From CAYVOX01 sp964453035 (GTDB lineage Bacteria > Chloroflexota > Anaerolineae > Anaerolineales > Anaerolineaceae): a DNA stretch of 53,308 nucleotides. Made by a program: the position numbers and the translations under genes. The stretch's first letter is position 1, and every line of letters begins with the position of its first letter. Below the pieces are notes generated by a model. It had not been told where the DNA came from. It did no database searches and saw nothing but the letters and a program-made list of their open reading frames with translations. Location of the stretch: NCBI GenBank assembly GCA_964453035.1, contig CAYVOX010000006.1, positions 1-53,308 on the forward strand, in the 5' to 3' direction. Below are positions 30,898-39,009 of this stretch, piece after piece.

Positions 30898-31986
30898 CTA
30901 TATCTGCCCCAACTGCGCCCGGATGCGCTCAACCTCCACCTGCGCCTCCGCCGCGCTCAGATACCCCGCCTGCATCTCCCCCCTGAACGTCTCGCCTCCC
31001 TTCAAAAGGCGCACGTGTCCCTTGCGCTTCTCTGCGCTGTAGCCCTCCACCCCGGCGGTGGCGGGTTCAAAACCCAGCGCGTCGTGCTCCGGCGTGCGGC
31101 TGATCCACACCATGCCATGGTTCAGCGCTGGCATGCGCTGCCGCGTCACATCTGCGCTGCCGTCCGGGTGAAGCTGCAGCGCGCGCGCCCAGCCCGACTC
31201 ATCAGGCTGATAATCAATAAAGAAAACGACCTCGGGGTCAAAGGCCATCTCTGCTTTGAGCACCTGGTGCTGCTCGGGGTGCTCCTTTAACGCCTCCAGG
31301 AATTCCGCATACCCCGCCCTGGGGTTGACGTGCGTGGGGATGCTGGCGCGCACCCGCATGTGGGTCGCATCCGCCGGGGTGGAATACACCAACCGCCCGC
31401 CGTCCACCGGGCACACGTTGATATGCGCCAGGTACATCAAATCCATCGCCCCGGCCTTGAGGTTGGTGATGGACATGCTCACGTCAAAAACGCTCTGCCC
31501 CGCGTAAAGCTTCACCACCGGCTGGGCGCGGTAAAAGTGGCTGAAAAACACCCGGTGCGTGTAACATCCCGTCAGCGCTGCGAACGCCCCCCGCTCATCC
31601 TCGCCCAGCAGCACCTGGGCGCTCTCATACGGCGCATTGGGCAGTTCACCATGCAGCGGATGGCTGTCCTCTGGCCCCGGCGAGCCCATGGCGGTGGCCC
31701 CGCAGTGCACCAGGTAGCCGCCAAAGGTGGCCAGGAATTCGCGCGTCGGGTAGGGCTGCTCAAAGCAGGAACGCATCGTCAGGTCGCGCCCGCCAAACGC
31801 CGCCCGCCACACCTGCTGCCCCTGGAACGGCAGCAGCACCAGGTCGCCGCGCGCGTTGCGCAGCCGCACCGCCGCCACCCCGGTCGCGTAGCGGAACAGG
31901 CTCACCTGCAGTTCTCCGCGCTCTGCCAGCAGCGTCTCGCTGGTTGAAAATTGTTGGGGGTAGAGATGAATGGTCGTCAGCGTCAC
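30898..31986 (-). CDS. DUF4432 family protein (aldose epimerase-like fold)
   Basis: A 362-residue protein of the DUF4432 family, predicted to have the beta-sandwich of aldose 1-epimerases. Recognisable parts are LLPFQGQQVWRAAFGGRDL, a FGGYLVHCGATAMGSPGPED segment, HPLHGELPNAPY with likely catalytic His, and MYLAHINVCPVDGGRL. The family is thought to act on sugars or sugar acids, without proof. Its ATG overlaps the upstream stop by 4 nt (ATGA), so it is translationally coupled to the unknown gene and belongs to the LarA-homologue operon. Confidence 0.83.
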   Translation of the reverse strand: MTLTTIHLYPQQFSTSETLLAERGELQVSLFRYATGVAAVRLRNARGDLVLLPFQGQQVWRAAFGGRDLTMRSCFEQPYPTREFLATFGGYLVHCGATAMGSPGPEDSHPLHGELPNAPYESAQVLLGEDERGAFAALTGCYTHRVFFSHFYRAQPVVKLYAGQSVFDVSMSITNLKAGAMDLMYLAHINVCPVDGGRLVYSTPADATHMRVRASIPTHVNPRAGYAEFLEALKEHPEQHQVLKAEMAFDPEVVFFIDYQPDESGWARALQLHPDGSADVTRQRMPALNHGMVWISRTPEHDALGFEPATAGVEGYSAEKRKGHVRLLKGGETFRGEMQAGYLSAAEAQVEVERIRAQLGQI

Positions 31987-32723
31987 GCCGCCTCCGCTTC
32001 ATGCCGCAATTGCTCCAGCCACCAGCCCACCCGCGCCGGTATCCACCCATCCAGCACCGGCCACGGCACCAGCATCTCAGCACTGATCTCAAACCGGCGG
32101 CTGAAGTTTAGCGTCGGCGTGAAGGCATGCCGCTTGAGGTACGCCGCAACCCGCTCGTTATCCCCCGCCTGCACCGCGATTTTCCCCTGGTACATATCCT
32201 TCACCAGCACCCCGCCCTGCCCCGCAAATAGGTCCGTCTCGCGGAACACCAGGTACTGGATGCGGTTGAACATCACCGCCTCGCCGGAGAAGGCGTGCTT
32301 GCCCGGCTGCGAATAGACTACCGGGCGAGCATTCTCCTGCGTGAACACCCCGCTGCCGTTCTGCATGCCCAGGTACTGCCCGTGGAAGCTGCCTTCCACC
32401 CACACCAGCTCACCGCTGGCGTTGACAAAGCTCCACACATGCTCCAGCTCATACAGGTGGCCGATATCCCAGTCCCACCAGATGGCATACTCCACCGCCG
32501 CCGACCACTCCGGCAGGTAAGCCCGCTCAATGATGCGCGCAAACGAGGGCGAGCGCCCCTCCCGGCGAAAAACGGTGTAGCCTACCACCAGTGGCAAGAA
32601 TGGTTCGCGCTCATCGAACAAAATGATGGGCGCATGGCGCGCCGCCAGTTCCAGGTCGGCATCCGCAGCCGGCGCAGAAGGTAATTTAGACCCGTCCGTC
32701 TCAGCAAATCCCGGATTTTCCAT
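31983..32723 (-). CDS. Unknown protein in the LarA/DUF4432 operon
   Basis: A 246-residue cytoplasmic protein with no family I can name firmly. It opens with a short disordered stretch, then LAARHAPIILFDEREPFLPL, AVEYAIWWDWDIGHLYELEH and VWVEGSFHGQYL. The pattern of acidic, Trp and His residues (WDWDIGHLYELEH) recalls proteins with a metal-binding His/Glu site and is weakly like Vps62-type domains, but this is only a resemblance. ATG 32723 follows GAGGG and lies 1 nt after the LarA stop (TGA-G-ATG); a longer frame to 32774 overlaps LarA and is unsupported. The tight spacing on both sides implies a shared pathway. Confidence 0.7.
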   Translation of the reverse strand: MENPGFAETDGSKLPSAPAADADLELAARHAPIILFDEREPFLPLVVGYTVFRREGRSPSFARIIERAYLPEWSAAVEYAIWWDWDIGHLYELEHVWSFVNASGELVWVEGSFHGQYLGMQNGSGVFTQENARPVVYSQPGKHAFSGEAVMFNRIQYLVFRETDLFAGQGGVLVKDMYQGKIAVQAGDNERVAAYLKRHAFTPTLNFSRRFEISAEMLVPWPVLDGWIPARVGWWLEQLRHEAEAA

Positions 32724-32724
32724 C

Positions 32725-33996
32725 TCAACCCTCCACAATATAGGGAACGGTTTGCGGCCCCTCGGGCAGCACACAGATGCGCGCCTGTGGGCCGTAGCGC
32801 TGCACCAGCTGGCGCAGCGTTGCCTCCACCGAGCGGCACGGGATGAGCAGCGCCGAGCGGATTTGCTCGTCGCTCAGCCCGCCCGCAAAGACGTGCACCT
32901 CCGCTTTGAGCTGCACCTGCGCCTGCACCTGCGCCTCCCACTGGTCCAGCTCCAGAAAGCCCGGCTGGCTCACCGTCTCCAGCAATTTCTGCGGGCTGCC
33001 CGCCTCAGAGAGCAGCCTGCCAAACAGCCCGTGCGCAGGGATGCCGTCCCAGCACTCGCTCACCGCGATGATGGCCCCGCCGCGCTTCACCACCTGCGCA
33101 GCAGCGCTCATCCCCTTCACCGTCTGGTACAGGTTGAGATCCAGCGGGTAACCGGAATTGGTGGTGACCACGATATCAAACGGCTGCCGCACCGGCTGCA
33201 TCACCGCCTGGCGCACAAAAGCCGTCCCGGCTGCGTGCGCTTCATCCAGGCTGCCGGCGAACACCGCGGTGATGGCTTTATCCCGGTTAAGCGCCACATT
33301 CAGCAGAAAACTGGCTCCCGCAATCTGCGCCACCTCGCGCACCTCTTCCCACACCGGGTTGCCGTGCGTCACGCCCCACGTGGCCCTGGGGCTGGCAATG
33401 TGTTCGTAGCAGTGGTTCAACAGGATGGTGCGCAGCCCCGCCATGCCCGGCATGACGGCCTTACCCCCGCCTGAAAAGCCCGCGAAGAAATGCGGCTCGA
33501 TAAAGCCGGTTAGAATTTTAACCGGGCAGGCTGCCAGTTCCGCATTCAGCCACACCTCGTGCCCGCGCTGCGTTGGCCCCAGGCACACCTGCGTGGTGAT
33601 GTCGAACGCGTTGTTCTGCACAATGCGGTAGGTCAGCGCCTCCTCGCCCAGCATGGAAAGCAGCTCCGCCGGGGTGTTGGGGCGGTGCGTGCCCAGCGCA
33701 ATGAACAGGGTGATGTCCTCTCTGGGAATGTGCGCCAGTTCCTCAAACAGCGCCCGCAGCATGATGGGATTGGGCGTGGGGCGCGTCAGGTCATTGACGA
33801 TGATGCCCACTTTTTGGCCGGGCCGCGCCAGGCTCGCCAGCGGCGGGCTGCCGATGGGCGCGCGCAGCGCATGGCGCAGCACCTCCAGCGCATCCGGCAG
33901 GCCGGGCGTGAAGTGCGGCTCCACTACCTGCACATTCCAGGCATCGTCCAGCTCAATCATGTGTCCGGTCTTACCGTAGGCCAGTTTAATTTGCAT
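32725..33996 (-). CDS. larA: Nickel-dependent lactate racemase family protein (LarA-like)
   Basis: A 423-residue LarA-family protein. LarA uses a nickel-pincer nucleotide to racemise lactate and related 2-hydroxyacids. Residues known from the Lactobacillus enzyme have equivalents: Arg72 in DLTRPTP, His104 in GTHR, His169 in EPHFFAGFSGGGK, Lys179 in that motif and His195 in LNHC. Spacing between them is the same as in the family. No cofactor genes (larB, larC, larE) are seen in this window. The neighbours (unknown protein, DUF4432) and a 2-hydroxyacid dehydrogenase 5 kb away suggest sugar-acid or hydroxyacid substrates. GAGGTG precedes the ATG. Confidence 0.88.
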   Translation of the reverse strand: MQIKLAYGKTGHMIELDDAWNVQVVEPHFTPGLPDALEVLRHALRAPIGSPPLASLARPGQKVGIIVNDLTRPTPNPIMLRALFEELAHIPREDITLFIALGTHRPNTPAELLSMLGEEALTYRIVQNNAFDITTQVCLGPTQRGHEVWLNAELAACPVKILTGFIEPHFFAGFSGGGKAVMPGMAGLRTILLNHCYEHIASPRATWGVTHGNPVWEEVREVAQIAGASFLLNVALNRDKAITAVFAGSLDEAHAAGTAFVRQAVMQPVRQPFDIVVTTNSGYPLDLNLYQTVKGMSAAAQVVKRGGAIIAVSECWDGIPAHGLFGRLLSEAGSPQKLLETVSQPGFLELDQWEAQVQAQVQLKAEVHVFAGGLSDEQIRSALLIPCRSVEATLRQLVQRYGPQARICVLPEGPQTVPYIVEG

Positions 33997-34022
33997 GCTT
34001 CACCTCGCAGGCGGGGATATTA

Positions 34023-34037
34023 CCTGTATTATACAGG
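34023..34037 (-). promoter_or_regulatory. -10 box inside a palindrome upstream of the larA-like gene
   Basis: Minus-strand TATAAT (34033-34028) sits inside CCTGTATTATACAGG, a perfect 6-bp inverted repeat with a 3-nt centre. A repressor bound here would block the promoter directly. The ATG is 32 nt away. Confidence 0.5.
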
Positions 34038-34111
34038 CTTCCCACTCAAACCGCTCCCCGGCGAACTTCCCCCACACCTTCCCCGCATCCATTTTCCTCT
34101 CTGCTATTACA

Positions 34112-34223
34112 ACCTGTCAGGTTTCTAAAAACCTGACAGGTCTCCTCTACCTGCGACCTCTGTGGCAAAAAAGCACCTCACCTCATAAAAAAACCTGCCA
34201 GGCCTCAAAAATACCTGACAGGT
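34112..34223. repeat. Two-unit palindromic repeat (ACCTGACAGGT family)
   Basis: Two units share ACCTGACAGGTCTCCTCT at 34131 and 34213, offset by 82 bases, with similar following sequence. In the first unit 34112-34124 pairs perfectly with 34129-34141 (13 bp). They lie between the larA-like gene and the ABC importer. Confidence 0.65.
34187..34223 (-). terminator. Intrinsic terminator for the ABC importer operon
   Basis: On the minus strand ACCTGTCAGG pairs with CCTGGCAGGT (10 bp with one G-U) followed by seven T (34193-34187), 39 nt after the ATPase gene stop. It is built from the second repeat unit. Confidence 0.65.
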
Positions 34224-34261
34224 CTCCTCTGTCTGTAACCACTGCGGCAATAACCTCGCCT

Positions 34262-35338
34262 CTACTTCCCCGGCAGAATATGAATGCAATCCGCCAGCAA
34301 ATCCAGGCTCACCGTGCTGCCCTCCGGGTAAATCGCCGTCATCCGCCGCGGATCGTTCTCCACCGCCGTGATGAGCTGCCCGTTCACTTCCACGTCGTAA
34401 TCCACAATATTCCCCAGGAACGACGCCCTCCGTACCACCCCGCTGAACTGCCCTTCCTGGCGCACCAGGATCATCTCTGGTCGGGCAATCACCGTCACCT
34501 GCTTGCCCACCCCAAAGCTTTCCTTCACACCGCTCAGCGTCACCGGCTTACCAAAAACCTCCACCGTCAGCTTGCTATCCCGGGTGCTGGTCACGGTAGC
34601 CTCAATAAAGTTGGCTCGCCCGATGAAATCCGCCACGAACCGCGAGCGCGGATAGCGGTACACCTCAATCGGCGTGCCCACCTGGTCAATCAGTCCCTCG
34701 TTCATAATCACCACCCGGTCCGAGAGCGTCATCGCCTCCACCTGGTCGTGAGTCACGTACACGCTGGTGATCCCCAGCCGCTGCTGGATGCGCCGGATCT
34801 CGGTGCGCATGTTCTCGCGCAGCTTGGCATCCAGGTTCGAAAGCGGCTCGTCCATCAGCAGCACTTTCGGCTCCATCACCAGCGCCCGCGCCAGCGCCAC
34901 GCGCTGCTGCTGCCCGCCGGAAAGCTGGTTGGGCGCGCGTTTTTCGTAACCGGTCAGTTCCACCAGTTCCATCACCCCGGCCACCCGCTTTTCCACCTGC
35001 TCCTTGGGGATGCGCTGCACGTTCAGGCCGTAGGCGATGTTTTCCTTCACCGTCAGGTGCGGGAAGATGGCATAACTCTGGAATACCATCGACATATCCC
35101 GCTTGTTGGGCGGCAGCATATTAATTTCCTTGCCGTCCAGCTGGATGCTGCCGGTGGTCGGGAATTCAAACCCGGCAATCATGCGCAGCGTGGTGGTTTT
35201 GCCGCAACCCGATGGTCCCAGCAGCGTCACCAGCTCGCCTTTCTCAATTTCCAGGTCAACATTTCGCACCGCCGTCACTTCTCCGGCGCCCCCCCGGGGT
35301 GGAAAAACTTTGGTAATCTGCTTAAGCGATAGGTACAT
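34262..35338 (-). CDS. ABC importer ATPase, iron(III)/polyamine type (FbpC-like)
   Basis: A 358-residue ATPase of the FbpC/PotA/CysA group that powers the permease encoded upstream. Walker A is GPSGCGKTT (about 38-46), signature LSGGQQQR and Walker B LLMDEPLSNLD follow, and the switch His is in VTHDQVEAM. After about residue 240 comes the TOBE-type regulatory region usual for this group. Last gene of a three-gene operon, 26 nt after the permease stop. Substrate is inferred from the fused permease and binding protein. Confidence 0.92.
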   Translation of the reverse strand: MYLSLKQITKVFPPRGGAGEVTAVRNVDLEIEKGELVTLLGPSGCGKTTTLRMIAGFEFPTTGSIQLDGKEINMLPPNKRDMSMVFQSYAIFPHLTVKENIAYGLNVQRIPKEQVEKRVAGVMELVELTGYEKRAPNQLSGGQQQRVALARALVMEPKVLLMDEPLSNLDAKLRENMRTEIRRIQQRLGITSVYVTHDQVEAMTLSDRVVIMNEGLIDQVGTPIEVYRYPRSRFVADFIGRANFIEATVTSTRDSKLTVEVFGKPVTLSGVKESFGVGKQVTVIARPEMILVRQEGQFSGVVRRASFLGNIVDYDVEVNGQLITAVENDPRRMTAIYPEGSTVSLDLLADCIHILPGK

Positions 35339-35364
35339 AGTGCAGAGCTCCTGTTCTCTTATTT

Positions 35365-37635
35365 TTAAGCGCCCAACGAGATATCCACATCGTTGCGGTT
35401 TTTAAACAAACGGTTGGTCAGGAAGTAAAGGATGCCAATGGCGATCATCACAAAAATGATGATGACGGTGGAATAAGCCGCCGCCACGCTCACCCCGCCC
35501 TGTTCCCACTCGCTCAGGATCGAGGCCGTCACAATGCGCCAGCGCGCTGTCACCAGGAAAATGATAGCCGAAAGGCTGGTCATGTGGCGGGTAAAGCTGA
35601 AGATCAGCCCCGCCAGCAGCGCCGGCAAAATCAGCGGCAGCGTCACCTTGCGGAAGGTATACTGCGCATCCGCGCCCAGGATGTGCGACGCCTCCTCGAT
35701 GGACGGGTCAATCTGCTGCAGGGCTGCCACGCCGGCGCGCACCGAAGCCGGCAGGCTGCGCACAATAAACGCCGCCAGGATGATGTAGGAGGTGCCCGTC
35801 AGCACCAGCGGCATGCCGTGGAAGGTGATGACAAACGGCACCGCCAGCAGGGGAATGCCCAGCACCAGCCGCCAGCGCGGTGATTCCGAGCGCACCAGCA
35901 GCGCCGAGACGAACAGCAGCAGGATGACCAGTAGCGCCGGCGCCGGCTGGAAGAGCACCTTGAGGTAATCGGAGAACTGGAAGAGCGCGTTACTCCAGAA
36001 GCCACGTTCCATCTGGCGCGTCAGGTCTGCCATCGGCGTGGCGATGAACTCAATCAGGTTATACATCAGCAGGTAAACCGCCACCCCGCCGAAGATCCAC
36101 ATATTGCGCTTATTGCCGCGCGCCAGCGAGAGGACGGTCGCCGCCACATACACCCCCGCCGCAATCCACATGAAGGTCGCCAGTTCCATGTCCGGGGTCA
36201 GCAGGTGAAAAACCAACCCCAGCGTCAGGCCGAACATCAGCATCAGCGCCTGGTCGCGCCGGGCTTGCGTTGCAAAAACCACAAAGAACAGCGCCAGGAT
36301 GCCAAAAAAGATGGAGGCCATCTCGGGTTGCCCCTTGTTGAACGCCAATATGAAGCCAATGCCCAGGATGGTGCCGGGCACCGCGCCGCCCAGGTTGGAG
36401 CCGAAGTCCAGCACTTCTTTGCCGCTGAACTTCTTGCGCACAATCAGGAAGGCAATCACCATGCCAATCAACGCCGCGAACGGCGTCGCCAGCGCGCTCA
36501 GGAAGGTGGTATCCAGGATGGCTTCAATCCCGCGTGTCAGCGCGTTTTCCCACCAGCGCAGTGTCGGCGTAAAATCTACCCCCCACGCCGTGCTAAATGA
36601 GCCATAAATCACCACGGCATACAGCAGGATAATCATTGCGCACACCAGGTAGGTAACGCCGATGAACACCCAGCGAATCAGCCGCGATTTCTCAACAATC
36701 GTGCCGCTGGTCGGCTTACCCGTCACCGAGATATACGACCGGCGGTTCACGTAGTAGCGCTGCACCAGGAACACCAGCAGCGTGGGCAGCAGCAGCACCA
36801 GCGAGAGCGCCGAGGCTTTCTGATAGTCAAACTCGCCCACCACCGCCAGGAAGATTTGCGTGGAAAGCACCGTCAGGTTGCCGCCGATGAACAGCGGGTT
36901 GCCCAGGTCCGCCAGCGACTCAACAAACAGCAGCAGGAAGGAACCGGCAATGCCAGGAATAAGCAGAGGGAGGATGACGGTACGGAAGATATGAAAGCGC
37001 CCTGCGCCCAGGCTCTCGGCAGCCTCTTCCAGCGCCGGGTTCAGGCGTTCCAGCAGGGCGCGCAAAATCAAATACGCCACCGAGAAAAAGGTGATGACCT
37101 GCACAAAAACCAGTCCGTCCATGCCGTAGATGTCGTTAATCCCCGGCCCAAAGGTCATCCCCAAAATTTTCTTGGTCACCAGGCCGTTGCGCCCGAACAG
37201 CAAAATGGTGCTCAGCGAGATGGCAAACGGCGGCGAGACGGTCGGCACCATCGCCATCCAGTGCACGATGTTCTTGCCCGGAATTTTGCAGCGCACCACC
37301 GCAAAGGCAAAAATAAAGCCCAGCAGCGTGCCAATCGCCGCCGAAAGCACGCCCATTAACAGTGTGTTGGCAAAGATTTCCTGCATCACCGGCCCATAAT
37401 ACGGGTCAAAGTAACGCAAAAAGTAGGTCAGGTCAAAGGCGCCATTTTTATTGACAAAACCGTTGGCAATGGCCCTAAAAAGAGGAAAGAAAACAAACAG
37501 CAGCAGAAAAATCCCGCAGAATAACAGGCTCATGAACAGAACCGGGTCGCGGGCAATCAGTGAAAACTCACGGTAGCGGCGCAGCGCCCCACTGAACCGT
37601 CCAGCCGGCGGTTGACTCTGGGTTGTTGCAGTCAT
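35365..37635 (-). CDS. ABC importer permease, fused two-domain (FbpB-like)
   Basis: A 756-residue permease in which two transport modules are fused. Each has the cytoplasmic coupling loop that docks on the ATPase: EEAAESLGAGRFHIFRTVIL in the first half and EEASHILGADAQYTFRKVTL in the second. About 14-16 membrane helices are seen, more than the usual 12 of FbpB, the extra ones lying in the middle (around 425-585, with several short hydrophobic segments), so the protein is some 200 residues longer than typical. It should import the ligand of the lipoprotein encoded upstream. Separated from that gene by a strong hairpin. Confidence 0.9.
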   Translation of the reverse strand: MTATTQSQPPAGRFSGALRRYREFSLIARDPVLFMSLLFCGIFLLLFVFFPLFRAIANGFVNKNGAFDLTYFLRYFDPYYGPVMQEIFANTLLMGVLSAAIGTLLGFIFAFAVVRCKIPGKNIVHWMAMVPTVSPPFAISLSTILLFGRNGLVTKKILGMTFGPGINDIYGMDGLVFVQVITFFSVAYLILRALLERLNPALEEAAESLGAGRFHIFRTVILPLLIPGIAGSFLLLFVESLADLGNPLFIGGNLTVLSTQIFLAVVGEFDYQKASALSLVLLLPTLLVFLVQRYYVNRRSYISVTGKPTSGTIVEKSRLIRWVFIGVTYLVCAMIILLYAVVIYGSFSTAWGVDFTPTLRWWENALTRGIEAILDTTFLSALATPFAALIGMVIAFLIVRKKFSGKEVLDFGSNLGGAVPGTILGIGFILAFNKGQPEMASIFFGILALFFVVFATQARRDQALMLMFGLTLGLVFHLLTPDMELATFMWIAAGVYVAATVLSLARGNKRNMWIFGGVAVYLLMYNLIEFIATPMADLTRQMERGFWSNALFQFSDYLKVLFQPAPALLVILLLFVSALLVRSESPRWRLVLGIPLLAVPFVITFHGMPLVLTGTSYIILAAFIVRSLPASVRAGVAALQQIDPSIEEASHILGADAQYTFRKVTLPLILPALLAGLIFSFTRHMTSLSAIIFLVTARWRIVTASILSEWEQGGVSVAAAYSTVIIIFVMIAIGILYFLTNRLFKNRNDVDISLGA

Positions 37636-37706
37636 GCGGCCTCCATTAAATCAAGTTTTGGAGTTCCCCTGTAAAAATCGGCTCTAAAAAACCACCCCTG
37701 ATTAGC

Positions 37707-37735
37707 GCAGGGACACGGCACAGCCGTGTCCCTGC
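37707..37735. repeat. Perfect 13-bp hairpin between binding-protein and permease genes
   Basis: GCAGGGACACGGC and GCCGTGTCCCTGC pair fully around ACA. There is no T run on the minus side strong enough for complete termination. Position after the binding-protein gene suggests an mRNA-stabilising or partial-termination element that raises the binding protein relative to the permease. Confidence 0.7.
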
Positions 37736-37793
37736 ATATACATTTCATTCAAAGTTCTGAAAAGACTCACTACCCATCAGGGTGTCGGGCTGC

Positions 37794-38888
37794 TTACTTC
37801 AGGTTATCAGCTTTGGCAATTTCGTTGGTGAACTTATCCATGATGGCTTTTTTGTTGTTGCCGGCCCACAGGAAGTCGTACTTGATCAGCTTGGCCTGCA
37901 TCAATTCCGGCTTGGAGGGGGTGGCGCCCTTGACGGTGGGAGCCTGGTAGGCTTTGTACTTGGGTCCCATGTTCTGGGTTTCGGGGGTCAGCGCCCAGTC
38001 AAACCACAACTTGGCGGCCTGCATGTGCTTGGCACCCTTCAGGATAGCCATCGCGCCGATTTCATAACCCGTGCCCTCAGAGGGGAAGGTCAACTGCAGC
38101 GGCATCTTGTTGTTGTCAATTTCGTTGACAATATCGTGCGAGAAGACGATTGCCACTGCGGCCTCGCCCTGTCCCACAAACTTGGCGGGGGCAGCCCCGG
38201 ACTTGGTGTACTGCGCCATCTGGGCGGCATACTTCTTGATGTATTCCCAGCCCGCCGCTTCGCCGCGGATCTGCAGGATGGTGGCAAGGGCGGTGTACGA
38301 AGTACCCGAGGTGGTGGGATGCGCAACCATGATCTGTCCCTTGAATTCGGGTTTCAGCAGGTCATCCCACGAGGTGGGCGCTTTGGCATCCGGATGGGCT
38401 TTGAGCCAGTCGGTGTTGGTGCCAAAACCCAGCGAGCCCATGTAAATGCCAGCCCAGTAGTTATCCACATCCTTGGCCAGTTCGGGGTTAATCAAGTTGG
38501 CCATGTTGGGTGAATCATAGCGCTCCAACACGCCGGCTGCCTTAGCCGCGATGAAGCTGTCGGCCGGGCCGCCCCACCAGATATCAAAGGTGGGGTTGTC
38601 TTTTTCAGCCTGCACGCGCGCCAGGCCTTCGCCCGATGAGACGCGCACATAGTTGACGGTGATGCCGTACTTCTTCTCGAATTCCTGCTTCATGCCCTGG
38701 CACCACTCTTCTTGCGGCGTGCACAACACGTTCAATTCCTTGTCCGTGATGGTGACCTTGGTCGGGGCTGCAGTGGCAGCCGGGCCGGAAGTGGCGGCAG
38801 GGGTGGGCGTCTGGCAGGCGGTCAGCACAAAGCTGGCCACCAGCAGCGCAGCCATTACAACATAAAACATGCGAGTCTGGCGTTTCAT
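37794..38888 (-). CDS. Extracellular solute-binding lipoprotein, iron(III) type (FbpA-like)
   Basis: A 364-residue substrate-binding lipoprotein. The signal peptide ends in lipobox LTAC (about 22-25), followed by a Thr/Pro/Ala-rich linker. The mature part has the type II periplasmic-binding fold: ELNVLCTPQEEWCQGMKQEF, YVRVSSGEGLARVQAEK, FDIWWGGPADSF and GAKHMQAAKLWFDWALTPE, as in FbpA and related binding proteins. The ligand may be iron(III) or an organic compound, since this family is used for both; the paired tyrosines of iron-binding FbpA are not obvious. First gene of the operon; AGGAGG precedes the ATG. Confidence 0.87.
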   Translation of the reverse strand: MKRQTRMFYVVMAALLVASFVLTACQTPTPAATSGPAATAAPTKVTITDKELNVLCTPQEEWCQGMKQEFEKKYGITVNYVRVSSGEGLARVQAEKDNPTFDIWWGGPADSFIAAKAAGVLERYDSPNMANLINPELAKDVDNYWAGIYMGSLGFGTNTDWLKAHPDAKAPTSWDDLLKPEFKGQIMVAHPTTSGTSYTALATILQIRGEAAGWEYIKKYAAQMAQYTKSGAAPAKFVGQGEAAVAIVFSHDIVNEIDNNKMPLQLTFPSEGTGYEIGAMAILKGAKHMQAAKLWFDWALTPETQNMGPKYKAYQAPTVKGATPSKPELMQAKLIKYDFLWAGNNKKAIMDKFTNEIAKADNLK

Positions 38889-38931
38889 TTTTCCTCCTGA
38901 AAAATTGGTTGGGGATACTGCAAGTATGGGT

Positions 38932-38940
38932 ATTGTAGCA
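38932..38940 (-). promoter_or_regulatory. Extended -10 promoter of the importer operon
   Basis: Minus-strand TGCTACAAT (TG, one base, TACAAT), 44 nt before the binding-protein ATG. The leader carries AGGAGG. The upstream part is A/T-rich. Confidence 0.5.
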
Positions 38941-39009
38941 TATTTTTATTTGAACACATCTGTTATATATCACGTCAAGCGCTGGCAAATGATACTTTGT
39001 CAGAGCACT

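Noticed and set aside
33995..35332. Open frame of 445 codons opposite the importer ATPase.
   Set aside because: His/Arg/Leu-rich shadow with no domain, running through noncoding repeats into the reverse of an intact ATPase gene.
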